Shown here: positions 1 through 9,325 of the stretch, piece by piece
Position numbering within the stretch: the first letter of the stretch is position 1
Layout: each line of letters begins with the position of its first letter
Assembly (NCBI GenBank): GCA_050331455.1
Contig: JBHJGV010000023.1
Coordinates: 28,606 to 92,605 of the forward strand
Length of the DNA stretch: 64,000 nucleotides
Source of the DNA: CAYUYV01 sp050331455
GTDB lineage: Bacteria > Pseudomonadota > Alphaproteobacteria > JAJFIK01
Reading direction: 5' to 3'
Translations under genes and position numbers: made by a program
The notes under the pieces: model-generated
Told to the model about the DNA's origin: nothing
The model's database searches: none
The model's input: only the letters and a program-made list of their open reading frames with translations

Positions 1-113
1 CCCTGTCGCATCTGTCGATCCGTCAGATCGGCGGCCAGACCGGCGACGTGCTCGGCGCAGGGCAGGTGCTCACGGAGATCGCAATACTTGCCGCAGTCGC
101 AGCCGCCCACTGA
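1..113 (+). CDS. cobS: adenosylcobinamide-GDP ribazoletransferase, C-terminal fragment
   Basis: Only the last 36 codons are inside the window (frame starts at base 3, TGA at 111-113). The visible tail has an IGGQTGDVLGAGQVLTEI stretch, which matches the conserved C-terminal segment of CobS, followed by a hydrophobic end. CobS is the membrane enzyme that joins adenosylcobinamide-GDP to alpha-ribazole in the last steps of cobalamin synthesis. The rest of the gene and any cob neighbours lie to the left. The family call rests on this short but characteristic motif. Confidence 0.8.
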   Translation, partial: LSHLSIRQIGGQTGDVLGAGQVLTEIAILAAVAAAH

Positions 114-374
114 CGGGCGCTGTGCCCGGCATCACTGAACGCGCGTCTAAAACTGCGCTCTTTTTGCAGCAGTGTTGAATGAATCCGTCACCGGCCTGGA
201 AAGAGGGTCCAAGAAAATAAGGGCTTAGGAAATATGACTGCGGTGGGCTGGGCTTGGATGCTTTATCCTGCCCCCATTTATCTGTAGCTTTTCTAAGCAT
301 AGTGTCATGGACGGCCATTGCCGACCCTATTTGACAGAGCGTTTATTGCCGACCGGACAAGAGGGCGCTGTCCC

Positions 375-725
375 ATGCATATTCGAGCAAACACCCGTCC
401 CCTCGCCGTCGCTGCCACCGTGATGCTTGTTGGCGGGACAGCCTGCATGCCCGAGGCGCAAGTCTTCGACAGTATGGCCTGGAAAGCCGCCGCCGGATGC
501 CGGGACGACAATGCCCGCGCGCGCATGGTGACGCTGTTACAGACGGACATTCTGTCCCCGCCGCCGAGCGAGATCGTGCTTCTGGAGCGGCTGGGCAAAC
601 CGGAACAGCGCAAGGGCAAGCTGCTCAGCTATTGTCTGGGTACCGACCGCCCCGATACCGATTTCTATGTCATCGTTCTCGATGAAAAGGGCGTGGTCGC
701 CAACCATTATCGCGAGCAGGGCTGA
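375..725 (+). CDS. small putative lipoprotein of unknown function
   Basis: The 116-residue product starts at MHIRANTRP. A longer frame opens at 318, but the chosen start gives a normal signal peptide. A hydrophobic stretch ends in a lipobox-like GGTAC, with the cysteine near residue 25, so it is probably lipidated or at least exported. The mature part contains LLERLGKPEQRKGKLLSYCLG and ends in a short predicted beta segment, recalling small periplasmic proteins with a SmpA/BamE-like fold. That resemblance is only an impression. It stands alone, convergent with mntR, and I do not recognise the family. Confidence 0.6.
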   Translation: MHIRANTRPLAVAATVMLVGGTACMPEAQVFDSMAWKAAAGCRDDNARARMVTLLQTDILSPPPSEIVLLERLGKPEQRKGKLLSYCLGTDRPDTDFYVIVLDEKGVVANHYREQG

Positions 726-730
726 GCCGG

Positions 731-762
731 CAGGGCGCATCGGCTTACCGAGGCGCGCCCTT
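731..762. terminator. candidate bidirectional terminator hairpin
   Basis: The arms AGGGCGC (732-738) and GCGCCCT (755-761) plus an inner TCGG/CCGA pair form an imperfect stem between the convergent lipoprotein gene and mntR. It has no clear U tract, so it is a weak call. Confidence 0.3.
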
Positions 763-763
763 G

Positions 764-1195
764 TCAGCGGGCCAGCCGGACCGTCAGGCGCTTCAACGCA
801 TCAAGGGTCTGGTCGCTGACATGGTGCTCCATGCCTTCCGAATCGGCAAACGCGGTTGCCTCGTCAATCCCGATGGCCAGCAGGAAGTCATAAAGAATTT
901 CATGGCGGCGCCGCGCTTCAGCGGCAAGGGTGCGTCCGGCCCCGGTCAGGAAGATGGACCGGTAGGGCCGCGCCTCCACATAGCCCTGTTTCTGGAGGCG
1001 CTGGACCGTCTGGGTCGCCGTGGATTTGCTCACCCCCAGATAATCGGCAATGTCCACGAGCCGCGCCTCGCCATGGGTCTCGATGAGATCCTCGATCAAC
1101 TCCACATAATCTTCGGCCAGTTCGGTCTGGTGGGCCTCCCGGATGCGCCGGAACGCAGCGGCCCGGCGGGCGGGATCTCTGAGGAGTTTCGGCAC
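764..1195 (-). CDS. mntR: MntR-like manganese-dependent transcriptional regulator (DtxR family)
   Basis: The 143-residue protein has an N-terminal winged helix (DIADYLGVSKSTATQTVQRL) and the DtxR/MntR metal-site segment DSEGMEHHVSD before the C-terminus. Its length fits the short MntR type, which lacks an SH3-like domain. In that family Mn2+ binding promotes repression of Mn importers or activation of exporters. The start is GTG at 1195; an upstream ATG is in another frame. No mntH or other manganese transporter lies in the window, so its targets must be elsewhere. The family is clear; the metal is inferred. Confidence 0.85.
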   Translation of the reverse strand: MPKLLRDPARRAAAFRRIREAHQTELAEDYVELIEDLIETHGEARLVDIADYLGVSKSTATQTVQRLQKQGYVEARPYRSIFLTGAGRTLAAEARRRHEILYDFLLAIGIDEATAFADSEGMEHHVSDQTLDALKRLTVRLAR

Positions 1196-1295
1196 GGCGC
1201 TCGCATTTCCGGAAAAAAGAAAAACAACACATCAAGGGTGATTGGGCCGAGCCGGCACCCCGTCCCCGGCGGCGGAGCGGACGGCTCAGCGATCT

Positions 1296-2189
1296 TCACG
1301 CCTGCTCGATCTCGCCCAGTTCGGGGGCGCCCGAAGGCGGGCTCGGCGGCATGTCCCGCAGCCAAGTGTAGCGGCCGTGTTCCTTGATGTCGTCGAGGTC
1401 CCTGCTGATCAGGCCTTCAGGGCGCAAGAGCGTGCACTCGTAGTCCCGGTCCATCAGGGTCAAGACCATCATGCCGAGTTCCGGGTCGCTGGGCCCCTTC
1501 AACTGGGACGACCGGAAAGCCGTCGACGGCGCCCAGATGTGCTCGACCCCATCGACCCGTCGTCGCAGGGACTGGTGCAGATGACCGGAGATCACGAATC
1601 GCCAGTCGAGCGGGGTGAGCAGGGCCTCAAGGCGCGCCCGGGAGGCCCCCTGGCGCACCACGAGGGGCAGATTGTCGTCGAGATCCGGAATGTCGACATG
1701 AAGCGGCTTGTGAATAATCAGCCCCACGGGCCGGTCGCCGATGCGCCCCACCGTGTCCGCAAGCCAAGCCCATTGCGCCGCCTCCTTCGCCGTCCCCGTT
1801 TCGAAGGCCAGGCAGTCGAGGCCGATCAGGGTCCAGGCGCCGGCCTCCACGGCCCAATAGCCGGGACCGAAATGGCGCGCATACCGGTCGATCCGCTCCT
1901 CGTTCACGGGCTGTTTTACATGGGTGTAGGAGGCATGATCGCCGATATCGTGGTTGCCGGGCACGCAATAAAGCGGCGCGCCGATGCGCCGATGACAGGC
2001 CGCGGCAAAGGCCAGATCCACCTCGGACCCGGCCCCGTCGACACACAGATCTCCGGCATTGATGACGATGTCGGGCGCCATGGCGTCGAGCGCGGTCACG
2101 ACGGCCCGAAAATTCGTGTAGAAGAACCCGTACACTGGGCTCAGATGCGTGTCCGAAATCACGCCGATCCTGATCGGTGCGTTGCCCAT
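1296..2189 (-). CDS. calcineurin-like metallophosphoesterase (3',5'-cyclic nucleotide phosphodiesterase-like)
   Basis: The 297-residue protein shows the full dimetal signature in order: ISDTHLS (DxH), NAGDLCVDG (GDxx), CVPGNHD (GNHD), a histidine in LIIHKPLH and SGHLH (GHxH) near the C-terminus. This is the CpdA/class III cyclic-nucleotide phosphodiesterase branch of the calcineurin-like family; the natural substrate cannot be read from sequence. The frame extends upstream to 2363, but ATG 2189 directly precedes the IGVISDTH core and has an AAAGGA ribosome site. No signal peptide is seen, so it is probably cytoplasmic. Confidence 0.85.
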   Translation of the reverse strand: MGNAPIRIGVISDTHLSPVYGFFYTNFRAVVTALDAMAPDIVINAGDLCVDGAGSEVDLAFAAACHRRIGAPLYCVPGNHDIGDHASYTHVKQPVNEERIDRYARHFGPGYWAVEAGAWTLIGLDCLAFETGTAKEAAQWAWLADTVGRIGDRPVGLIIHKPLHVDIPDLDDNLPLVVRQGASRARLEALLTPLDWRFVISGHLHQSLRRRVDGVEHIWAPSTAFRSSQLKGPSDPELGMMVLTLMDRDYECTLLRPEGLISRDLDDIKEHGRYTWLRDMPPSPPSGAPELGEIEQA

Positions 2190-2368
2190 GGGGTGTCCTT
2201 TACCGGTTAGACCTGCCTGAATGCGGGCGGGTGATCCGATGACCCGGCAAAGGTCGCCCCGCGTTCCGCGCCACAGCCCACCTTTTAACATACTCCCCCA
2301 CCGCCGGCAGTGGTCCGGGCACACACGCCCGGCAGCCGCGGACGGGTGCGGGCGACGGGACAATACTG

Positions 2369-3001
2369 ATGTGGCCTCTGAACGATAGTCTTCGCGTGCG
2401 GGTGCGCGATCACCTGGCCGGCTTCGAAATCCAGCACCATGACGGCGAAGCGGACCTCAAACACGCGGCCGTGGCCGTGTGCCTTGCCCATGGCGGGCCG
2501 GAGCATCCGGACCGGGCGGCGCTGCTGCTCACGCGCCGGTCCTCGCGCCTGAGCGCCCACCCCGGCCAGTGGGCCTTTCCGGGCGGGCGCCTCGATCCCG
2601 GTGAGACGCCCCTGATGGCGGCCCGCCGGGAACTGTTCGAGGAACTGGCCCTCGATCTGCCCGAGGCGAGCCTCCTCGGGCGCCTCGACGACTACGAGAC
2701 CCGCTCAGGCTATGTGATCAGCCCCTTCGTTTTCTGGGCGCCGGACAGCGACGCCATCGTGGCCAATCCGGACGAGGTCGCCGAAATTCACCGCATCGCC
2801 CTCACCGCCTTCGACCGGCCGGATCTCGCCGATCCGATCCCGGGCATCGATCCGGACCGGCCCATTTTTCGAATCAATCTGCTCACCTATCAGATCAACG
2901 CCCCGACGGCCGCGATCCTGTATCAGTTCTGGGAAGTGGGTGTGCATGGACGCCACACCCGGGTCGCGCACTACGATCAGCCCGAATGGGCCTGGCGCTG
3001 A
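2369..3001 (+). CDS. Nudix hydrolase, CoA-pyrophosphatase-like
   Basis: The 210-residue protein carries a complete Nudix box (GGRLDPGE, then an REL-FEEL tail), which coordinates Mg2+ for nucleoside diphosphate hydrolysis. Just before it is the segment LTRRSSRLSAHPGQWAFPGG, with the LxxHxGQxxFPGG pattern typical of the NudL/NUDT7 CoA-diphosphatase subfamily. It could therefore cleave CoA or acyl-CoA to phosphopantetheine products; substrate preference is inferred from that motif only. The gene is divergent from the metallophosphoesterase gene and followed by an unrelated gene. Confidence 0.85.
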   Translation: MWPLNDSLRVRVRDHLAGFEIQHHDGEADLKHAAVAVCLAHGGPEHPDRAALLLTRRSSRLSAHPGQWAFPGGRLDPGETPLMAARRELFEELALDLPEASLLGRLDDYETRSGYVISPFVFWAPDSDAIVANPDEVAEIHRIALTAFDRPDLADPIPGIDPDRPIFRINLLTYQINAPTAAILYQFWEVGVHGRHTRVAHYDQPEWAWR

Positions 3002-3138
3002 GGGTTGCGGGAATCCGCGCGCCCGGAGATGGGCTTTTTGGGGCGCCGATCCATCCTCGCCGTGGCAGTCCGGCGCGGGATCGGTTAGATGCATCAACGC
3101 AGTGGCAGCAAGATTTTCGGTTTCCAGGGAGACGGCGT

Positions 3139-4101
3139 ATGGCGTACCGGCATCATCGAACGCACAGAATGGGCAGGAACAGTGTTTTGGGACGGGGGCG
3201 GGCCGTGCTGATCGCTCTGTTCGCATCGCTCGCAGCGTCCGGATGGCCCGCCGGAGCAACCGAACCCCAAGCCATTTATCGCCATGTCTCGCGGGGGCCT
3301 GTGCCCGTCAACTCCTTCATGGTGGAGACGGGACAGGAAGTCGTTCTGATCGACGCCCAGGCCCAACTCTCCGAGGCCGCCATCGTGGCCAAGACCATTC
3401 AAGGCCTGGGTAAACCGCTTGCAGCCATCATCCTCACCCAAGGTCAGCCGAGTCAGTATGGCGGCCTGCCGGCTCTGCTCGAGGCCTATCCGCGGGCCCT
3501 GGTCTATGCCACCGACGAGACGGCCCAGGACATGGCCGTGGATTCCATGGGCCTCATGGTGGCCCTGCGCCGGGCCCTGCCCGACGACACGGCCGATTTC
3601 ATCCCTGCGCCCAGCCGCCGGCTCGCCGATGGTGATGTCTTGACGTTCACGGATGTGCGTTTTGAGATCATCGGCATCGGCGGCGGCGAAGCGCGGGACA
3701 TGGTGATGGTCTATCTGCCGGAGGCCAATCGTCTGTTCGCGGGCGATCTTGTGTCCAACGGCATGACACCCTTCATGGGCGCCGGCCAGTCGGGCAATTG
3801 GCTGCGCCAGTTGGAGAGCGTTCGGGACCGGTTCGGCGACCGGGCGCCCATGCTGTTCCCGACCCATGGACAGCCCGGCGCGTTCGCGCCGCTGATCCGT
3901 GATCAGATGGCCCATCTTCTGCTGTTTCGGCGGATCGTGACGCGCAACCTGCCCGAGGGAACCCTCAGTCCGGAAGGCGTCGCCAATATCGCCCGGGCCC
4001 ATGAGCGTCTCTATCCGGATTATCCCCCGACCATCGTTCTGAACGACTGGATGGGCACCAATATCCGGGCCGTGTCCGCCGAATTGCGGGCCGGGGGCTG
4101 A
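3139..4101 (+). CDS. exported metallo-beta-lactamase-fold protein with degenerate metal motif
   Basis: The 320-residue protein has a hydrophobic N-terminal segment (about residues 20-40) that looks like a signal peptide or anchor. It then follows the MBL plan: VVLIDAQAQLSEA strand, AAIILT strand, LFAGDLV and LFPTHGQPG. The hallmark HxHxDH loop reads TQGQPSQYGG at residues 100-109, so both histidines, the aspartate and the following histidine are all replaced, while the later Asp (AGD) and His (THG) remain. Hydrolase activity is therefore doubtful. ATG 3139 is chosen for its AGGGAGA ribosome site; the frame itself opens at 2986 inside the Nudix gene. Confidence 0.75.
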   Translation: MAYRHHRTHRMGRNSVLGRGRAVLIALFASLAASGWPAGATEPQAIYRHVSRGPVPVNSFMVETGQEVVLIDAQAQLSEAAIVAKTIQGLGKPLAAIILTQGQPSQYGGLPALLEAYPRALVYATDETAQDMAVDSMGLMVALRRALPDDTADFIPAPSRRLADGDVLTFTDVRFEIIGIGGGEARDMVMVYLPEANRLFAGDLVSNGMTPFMGAGQSGNWLRQLESVRDRFGDRAPMLFPTHGQPGAFAPLIRDQMAHLLLFRRIVTRNLPEGTLSPEGVANIARAHERLYPDYPPTIVLNDWMGTNIRAVSAELRAGG

Positions 4102-4123
4102 TACGCAGCGAGGACTCGAGGCA

Positions 4124-4765
4124 ATGGCCGCATTCACCCTTTATGGCAGGCCTGGCTGGGGATCGGTTCTGATCGAAACCCAGCTTGTCTGGTACGGACT
4201 GGACTTCGATTTCAAGGAAGTGGGCCATTTGTTCAAGGACCCGGCCGCGGCGGATGCGCTGCGGGCCGTCAACCCGCTTGCCCAGATCCCGACCCTCGTC
4301 CTCCCCGACGGCACCGTCATGACCGAAAGCGCCGCCGTCACCCTGTGGCTCGCGGATCATACCGGCGATGACAGCCTGGTTCCCGGGCCCCGCGCCGCGG
4401 AGCGGGCCGCTTTCTTGCGCTGGCTGATCTTTTTCGTGGCCAATCTCTATCCGACCTATACCTATGCTGACGATCCTGCGCGCTTCGTGTCGGATCCTGG
4501 AGGCCGCGCGGCTTTTGCGGAAGCGGTCTGGGACCACGGGAAACGACTTTACGCCATGCTAGAGGATCAGGCGGCGGGCCCGTGGTTTCTGGGCGCACGG
4601 TTTTCGGCACTGGACATTTTCGTGGCCGCCTTTACGGCGTGGGAACCGGGACCGGCTTGGTTTTCGCAAAATGCCCCAAGATTGACCGCTATCGCCTCAC
4701 GCACGAGGGCGTATCCGCGACTGGCCGCGGTCTGGACCCGGAATACTCCGACGCAGGACGGGTGA
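4124..4765 (+). CDS. glutathione S-transferase family protein
   Basis: The 213-residue protein has an N-terminal thioredoxin-like half with the conserved cis-proline and gamma-glutamyl-binding segment (NPLAQIPTLVLPDG, then MTESAAVTLWLAD). The helical C-terminal half contains FLGARFSALDIFVAAF, matching the GST N-capping box (SxxD). Members conjugate glutathione to electrophiles or act as glutathione-dependent reductases. The substrate is unknown. It begins 22 bp after the MBL-fold gene on the same strand, so the two may be co-transcribed. Confidence 0.85.
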   Translation: MAAFTLYGRPGWGSVLIETQLVWYGLDFDFKEVGHLFKDPAAADALRAVNPLAQIPTLVLPDGTVMTESAAVTLWLADHTGDDSLVPGPRAAERAAFLRWLIFFVANLYPTYTYADDPARFVSDPGGRAAFAEAVWDHGKRLYAMLEDQAAGPWFLGARFSALDIFVAAFTAWEPGPAWFSQNAPRLTAIASRTRAYPRLAAVWTRNTPTQDG

Positions 4766-4788
4766 CGGATCGAGTCAGTCCGCGCTGT

Positions 4789-6717
4789 TCAAGCGCTTTG
4801 AGCGACCGCCTCGTCCATATCCGGCTTTGTCTCCGAAGCCCCATCGTCCTGTTCCGCCTCGCTCCGGCTGCTCGACTGGGCAGAGGACGACGGCAAGCGC
4901 ACGGGCCGAAGCAAAAAGGCGGGGACGTGGTCTCCAAGGCCAATCACGGGCTCGTCGTCGTCGTCACGGCGTCGGCGATCCCGGCGATTGCGCCGATCCT
5001 GGCCGGGACGTCCGGGCGCAGGATTGTTGGTATCGCGGTCGTCCCGCCGGTCACGGCCCCGCTCGCGTGGCGATCCATTCCGGCGGGACCCGTCTCGCCC
5101 GGACGCCTCGCGACCCGGCCCATCCCTCGTGCCCCCGTCGCGACCGGCATTATCCTTCCCGCCACCGTCCCGGGACGGACGATTGCGGCTCGATTCCGAG
5201 GCTCCGTCGGCCGAAGATCCACTGCGCCGCCGGCGGCGGGTATTGGAGCGACCCCGGCCCTCCTCCCCGCCCTCCTCCTCGTCCCGTCCTTCGAGACCGT
5301 CGATCGTCATGGTCGGGATCGACTTTTCGATAAGCTTTTCGATGCCGGCGATATATTTGCTTTCAGCCTGGGTGGCGATCATAAAGGCGTGGCCCGAACG
5401 GCCTGCCCGGCCCGTGCGGCCGATGCGGTGGACATAGTCTTCGCTGTTGAAGGGCACATCGAAATTGAACACGTGGGACACGTCGGGAATATCGAGGCCC
5501 CGTGCCGCCACGTCGCTCGCAACCAGGAGCTGGATATTGCCCTTGCGGAACTGGTCGAGCACCTGAAGGCGCACACGCTGGTCCAGATCACCGTGCAGCG
5601 CCGCGACATTGAACCCATGCTTGGTGAGGGAGCGGAACACCACGGTCACGTCCCGCTTTCGATTGCAGAAAATGATCGCGTTTTTCACGTCATTGCGGCG
5701 CACGAGCTGGCGCAGGGCCTCCCGTTTGTCCTCCGTGCGCACGATGCACACGGCCTGGGTCACAGTCTCGGCCGTCGAGGACGGGCGGGCCGCCTCGATC
5801 CTGACGGGATTTTGCAGAAAACGCCGGGTCAGATCCTCGATCTCGTCCGGCATCGTCGCCGAAAAAAACAAGGTCTGACGCGTGAAGGGGGTGAGGTTGA
5901 TGATCCGCTCGATGTCCGGGATGAAGCCCATATCCAGCATTCGGTCGGCTTCGTCGATGACGAGCAGCTGAACGCCGGACAACAGCACCTTGCCCCGCTC
6001 GGTATGGTCAAGCAGCCGGCCCGGCGTGGCGATGAGAACATCAACGCCCCGATCCAGCTTTTTATCCTGTTCGTTGAAGGACACTCCGCCGATCAGAAGC
6101 GCCATGGTGAGCTTGTTGTATTTCCCATATTTTTCGAAATTCTCGGATACCTGGACCGCGAGTTCGCGGGTCGGCGCCAGGATCAGGGAGCGCGGCATCC
6201 TGGCGCGCACCCGGCCCTGGGCCAGAATGTCGATCATGGGCAGCGTGAAGGACGCGGTCTTGCCCGTGCCGGTCTGGGCAAGACCCAGAACATCTCGGCC
6301 CTCGAGAGCCACGGGGATGGCTTTCGCCTGGATCGGCGTGGGCTTTGTGTAGCCGGCTGCCAGGACGGCACTCAGGAGCCGATCGCTAAGACCCAGATCG
6401 GCGAAGGTGATTTCTTTGGGCTGGTCTTCCTCCGACGCAGCGGGTTGGTCCGCGCTGTCGTCTTCTCCGTTCGGGACGGTCCCATCGGACGCGGTCGGCG
6501 TCTCCGGTTCAGTCGACCGTGTATCGCCCTGCGTTTGAGCCTGCGCCTCCGGATGGGGAGCCCTATCGTCTGCGGTGTCGTTCGGACCGTCATGGGGAAC
6601 GGCGCTTACAGGAGACGGCGCGGATGCCTCATCCGAAGAGGCCTTGTCCTGAGTTTGTGCAACAGTCGGCTCCGTCTCGTCCGGGGGAGTCGTCGTTTCG
6701 TTCGCTTTAAATGCCAT
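4789..6717 (-). CDS. DEAD-box ATP-dependent RNA helicase, RhlE-like
   Basis: The 642-residue protein has a low-complexity acidic N-terminus of about 110 residues. The helicase core follows: Q motif (TPIQ), AQTGTGKT, PTRELAVQ, DEADRMLDMGF, SATMP, and HRIGRTGRAGRSG (motif VI). The C-terminal tail of roughly 140 residues is rich in Arg, Gly and Asp and probably binds RNA. Such enzymes unwind short RNA duplexes in ribosome assembly and decay. The start is uncertain: ATG 6717 (MAFKANE) gives a compact protein but has no strong ribosome site, and the frame continues to 6783. Confidence 0.9.
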   Translation of the reverse strand: MAFKANETTTPPDETEPTVAQTQDKASSDEASAPSPVSAVPHDGPNDTADDRAPHPEAQAQTQGDTRSTEPETPTASDGTVPNGEDDSADQPAASEEDQPKEITFADLGLSDRLLSAVLAAGYTKPTPIQAKAIPVALEGRDVLGLAQTGTGKTASFTLPMIDILAQGRVRARMPRSLILAPTRELAVQVSENFEKYGKYNKLTMALLIGGVSFNEQDKKLDRGVDVLIATPGRLLDHTERGKVLLSGVQLLVIDEADRMLDMGFIPDIERIINLTPFTRQTLFFSATMPDEIEDLTRRFLQNPVRIEAARPSSTAETVTQAVCIVRTEDKREALRQLVRRNDVKNAIIFCNRKRDVTVVFRSLTKHGFNVAALHGDLDQRVRLQVLDQFRKGNIQLLVASDVAARGLDIPDVSHVFNFDVPFNSEDYVHRIGRTGRAGRSGHAFMIATQAESKYIAGIEKLIEKSIPTMTIDGLEGRDEEEGGEEGRGRSNTRRRRRSGSSADGASESSRNRPSRDGGGKDNAGRDGGTRDGPGREASGRDGSRRNGSPRERGRDRRDDRDTNNPAPGRPGQDRRNRRDRRRRDDDDEPVIGLGDHVPAFLLRPVRLPSSSAQSSSRSEAEQDDGASETKPDMDEAVAQSA

Positions 6718-7107
6718 AGGTACATCAACTGTCCGAATGCGGATCGTCCCGTTCCTGGCAGGCGGCTTCCGCCATGGCCCCACCGGGCCTCGATCAAAGG
6801 AGACCCCAAAACGACACTGCGCGCGATGTCTTGCCTGATGGATCGGGACTTGGCTTCAAGCCACGCGCTTGTGCCCACACCCGCGATCCCACTCGTTCGC
6901 CCGCTCGCCCCAACATCGGCGAGCCAAGGGGCCGCCGGGGTCACCCCGCGGTCCGTTTTTGCCTTGCCCCCCAAATGGCACCTTCAACCATGCATCCCCA
7001 AGGCCAAAATAAGACGTGCCTTAGGATTGCCGTTTTCCCCTAGGTGCCCGGAAAGACACTAGGGGATCTGCGGCCATTGTCAAATGCGCGCACAAGCTTT
7101 AAAGCGC
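6718..7107. other. 390-bp non-coding stretch upstream of the helicase gene
   Basis: No convincing gene is seen here. It is the leader/promoter region of the minus-strand helicase gene and the downstream region of parE. The arms CCCCTAGGTG (7039-7048) and CACTAGGGG (near 7058-7066) can form a stem without an adjoining U tract. DEAD-box helicase mRNAs often have long leaders, so part of this may be 5' UTR. Confidence 0.4.
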
Positions 7108-9114
7108 TTAAATGTCAAGATCCTCCACGAACTGAGCGTTTTCCTGAATATACTGGAAGCGTAATTCGGCCTTGCGCCCCATCAATTGTTCCACGAGATT
7201 TTCGGTTTCCGACCGGTCCTCTTCCGGCGACACAACGCGCAACAGAGACCGGATGCCTGGGCGCATGGTGGTCTCGCGCAACTGGGCCGGCATCATCTCG
7301 CCGAGACCTTTGAAACGGCTGATCTCCACTTTGCTCCCTTTACGGAAAGCCGTCTTCAGCAGGTCGTCCCGGTGGGCATCGTCGCGGGCATAGACGCTGG
7401 TCCCCCCCTGGCTCAGTCGATAGAGCGGCGGGATTGCGAGATAAAGGTGACCCTCGCGAATGAGACCGGGAATTTCCCGGTGAAAGAAAGTGATCAAAAG
7501 GGATGCGATGTGGGCGCCATCCACATCGGCATCCGTCATGATGATCACTTTATCATAGCGAAGATCGTCTTCGCGGTAGCGGTCCCGCACACCGCATCCC
7601 AGGGCCAGCAACAGATCGGAAAGCTCCTGGTTCGCCTGAATCTTGCCGGCGCCGGCGCTGGCCACATTCAGGATCTTGCCGCGCAGGGGCAAGATGGCCT
7701 GGGTTTCCCGGTCGCGGGCCTGCTTGGCCGACCCACCAGCCGAATCGCCCTCCACGAGGAACAGCTCCGTGCCATCGGCGGCATCGCGGGAACAATCCGC
7801 CAGCTTGCCCGGCAGCCGCAGCTTGCGCGTGGCGCTTTTGCGGCTGATTTCCTTTTCCTGACGCCGGCGCAGACGCTCCTCGGCGCGCTCGACCACCCAA
7901 TCGATCAAGCGGGCGGCCTCCTGGGGGCGCGCCGTCAGCCAATAGTCCAGGTGGTCCTTGACGGCGTTTTCCACAAGGCGCGTCGCCTCGCTGGAGGAAA
8001 GCTTCTCTTTGGTCTGCCCCTGAAATTCGGGCTCTCGGATAAAGACCGACAGAAGCCCGCCCATGGAGGCCACCACGTCCTCGGCCGTCAGGATCGAAAT
8101 GCGCTTGTTCTTGATGCGCTCGCCATAGCCCTTGAGCCCCCGGGTCAGGGCCTGGCGCAGACCCGATTCGTGGGTGCCGCCCTCGGGCGTCGGCACGGTG
8201 TTGCAATAGGAGTGGAGGAAGCCATCGGATGCGGTGAACCAGGTGATGGCCCATTCGACGGCACCATGCCCGCCGGGCTTGGAGACCGATCCGGAAAAGG
8301 GCGTCTCCGTGACACTCTCCAGGCCCTCGCCCGCCTCCTTGAGAAAATCCGCCAGGCCGTTCGGGAAATGCAGCACATCCTCCGCCGGCGTGGCATCGCC
8401 CTCGGCCAGCAGTTCGGCATCGCAGGCCCAGTGAATTTCGACACCGGCGAACAAATAGGCCTTGGAACGAGCCATACGGTACAGGCGCGCCGGCTTGAAC
8501 ATGGCCTTGGGCCCGAAAATATCCGGGTCGGGAAGAAAGGAGACCGTAGTGCCGGTGCGGGTCGCCTTCCCGGTCTTTTTCAGCGGGCCGACGGGCAGGC
8601 CCCGCTCGAAACTCTGCACATGGGTGGCCTTGTCCCGCGCCACGGTCACATCGAGGCGTGACGCGAGGGCATTCACGACCGAGACGCCGACCCCGTGCAG
8701 CCCGCCGGAGGTCTCATAGGCCTTGCCGCCGAATTTGCCGCCCGCATGGAGCGTCGTCATGATCACTTCGAGGGCGGATTTGCTCTTGAACTTCGGGTGC
8801 GGATCAACGGGGATCCCGCGTCCGTCATCGGACACGGTCAGACGCCCGTCGCCGTCCAGCGTCACCGTGATCCGTTTGGCGTGGCCCGCAACCGCCTCGT
8901 CCATGGCATTGTCCAGCACTTCGGCGAACAGGTGATGCAGGGCCTTTTCATCAGTGCCGCCGATATACATGCCGGGCCGCCGGCGGACAGGCTCCAGCCC
9001 TTCCAGAACCTCGATATCCTTGGCGCTGTAGGTGGGCTTGCCGGAACCGCCGGCCTGTGGCTCCTGCAACGCGTCGTCGAACATATCCTTGGGTTGCGCC
9101 TTTGCTCGCGCCAT
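7108..9114 (-). CDS. parE: DNA topoisomerase IV subunit B
   Basis: The 668-residue type IIA topoisomerase ATPase subunit has a GHKL site (EVLDNAMDEA, DDGRGIPVD, GLHGVGVSVVNALS-like GGLHGVG), a transducer domain, and a TOPRIM region (LVEGDSAGGSA ... DADVDGAHI). Its length and the Pro-containing segment VRRRPGMYIGGTDEKALHHL fit ParE rather than the ~800-residue GyrB. With ParC it decatenates sister chromosomes. ATG 9114 is chosen for its AAGGAAGG ribosome site; the frame extends a further 22 codons through a 15-bp repeat that is unlikely to be coding. Confidence 0.95.
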   Translation of the reverse strand: MARAKAQPKDMFDDALQEPQAGGSGKPTYSAKDIEVLEGLEPVRRRPGMYIGGTDEKALHHLFAEVLDNAMDEAVAGHAKRITVTLDGDGRLTVSDDGRGIPVDPHPKFKSKSALEVIMTTLHAGGKFGGKAYETSGGLHGVGVSVVNALASRLDVTVARDKATHVQSFERGLPVGPLKKTGKATRTGTTVSFLPDPDIFGPKAMFKPARLYRMARSKAYLFAGVEIHWACDAELLAEGDATPAEDVLHFPNGLADFLKEAGEGLESVTETPFSGSVSKPGGHGAVEWAITWFTASDGFLHSYCNTVPTPEGGTHESGLRQALTRGLKGYGERIKNKRISILTAEDVVASMGGLLSVFIREPEFQGQTKEKLSSSEATRLVENAVKDHLDYWLTARPQEAARLIDWVVERAEERLRRRQEKEISRKSATRKLRLPGKLADCSRDAADGTELFLVEGDSAGGSAKQARDRETQAILPLRGKILNVASAGAGKIQANQELSDLLLALGCGVRDRYREDDLRYDKVIIMTDADVDGAHIASLLITFFHREIPGLIREGHLYLAIPPLYRLSQGGTSVYARDDAHRDDLLKTAFRKGSKVEISRFKGLGEMMPAQLRETTMRPGIRSLLRVVSPEEDRSETENLVEQLMGRKAELRFQYIQENAQFVEDLDI

Positions 9115-9127
9115 TCGGGCCTTCCTT

Positions 9128-9157
9128 GATCGGGGATGCCGGGATCGGGGATGCCGG
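9128..9157. repeat. perfect 15-bp tandem duplication upstream of parE
   Basis: GATCGGGGATGCCGG occurs twice in succession immediately upstream of the parE ribosome site, in the region between parE and the divergent OYE gene. It may be a simple slippage duplication. Confidence 0.7.
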
Positions 9158-9325
9158 ACACGCCATGCCGGGAGGGGCAAGGCCTGCGGGACCCGGCGAA
9201 ACGGTCTTTAACTTGGCCGTGATTCCAGGATCTTGTGCGATACTCATGAAAGCGCGTAAAGCGCAAAAGGCGGCCCCGGTCCGCCCTCCACCGGTGATGC
9301 CACCACCCCAAGGGAGGCCCCGTCC

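Noticed and set aside
4582..7062. 826-codon plus-strand frame over the helicase gene
   Set aside because: Arg/Pro-rich shadow; the opposite strand encodes a complete DEAD-box helicase.
7039..7066. Stem downstream of parE as its terminator
   Set aside because: It has no U tract in the parE direction; AAAA follows the stem instead.
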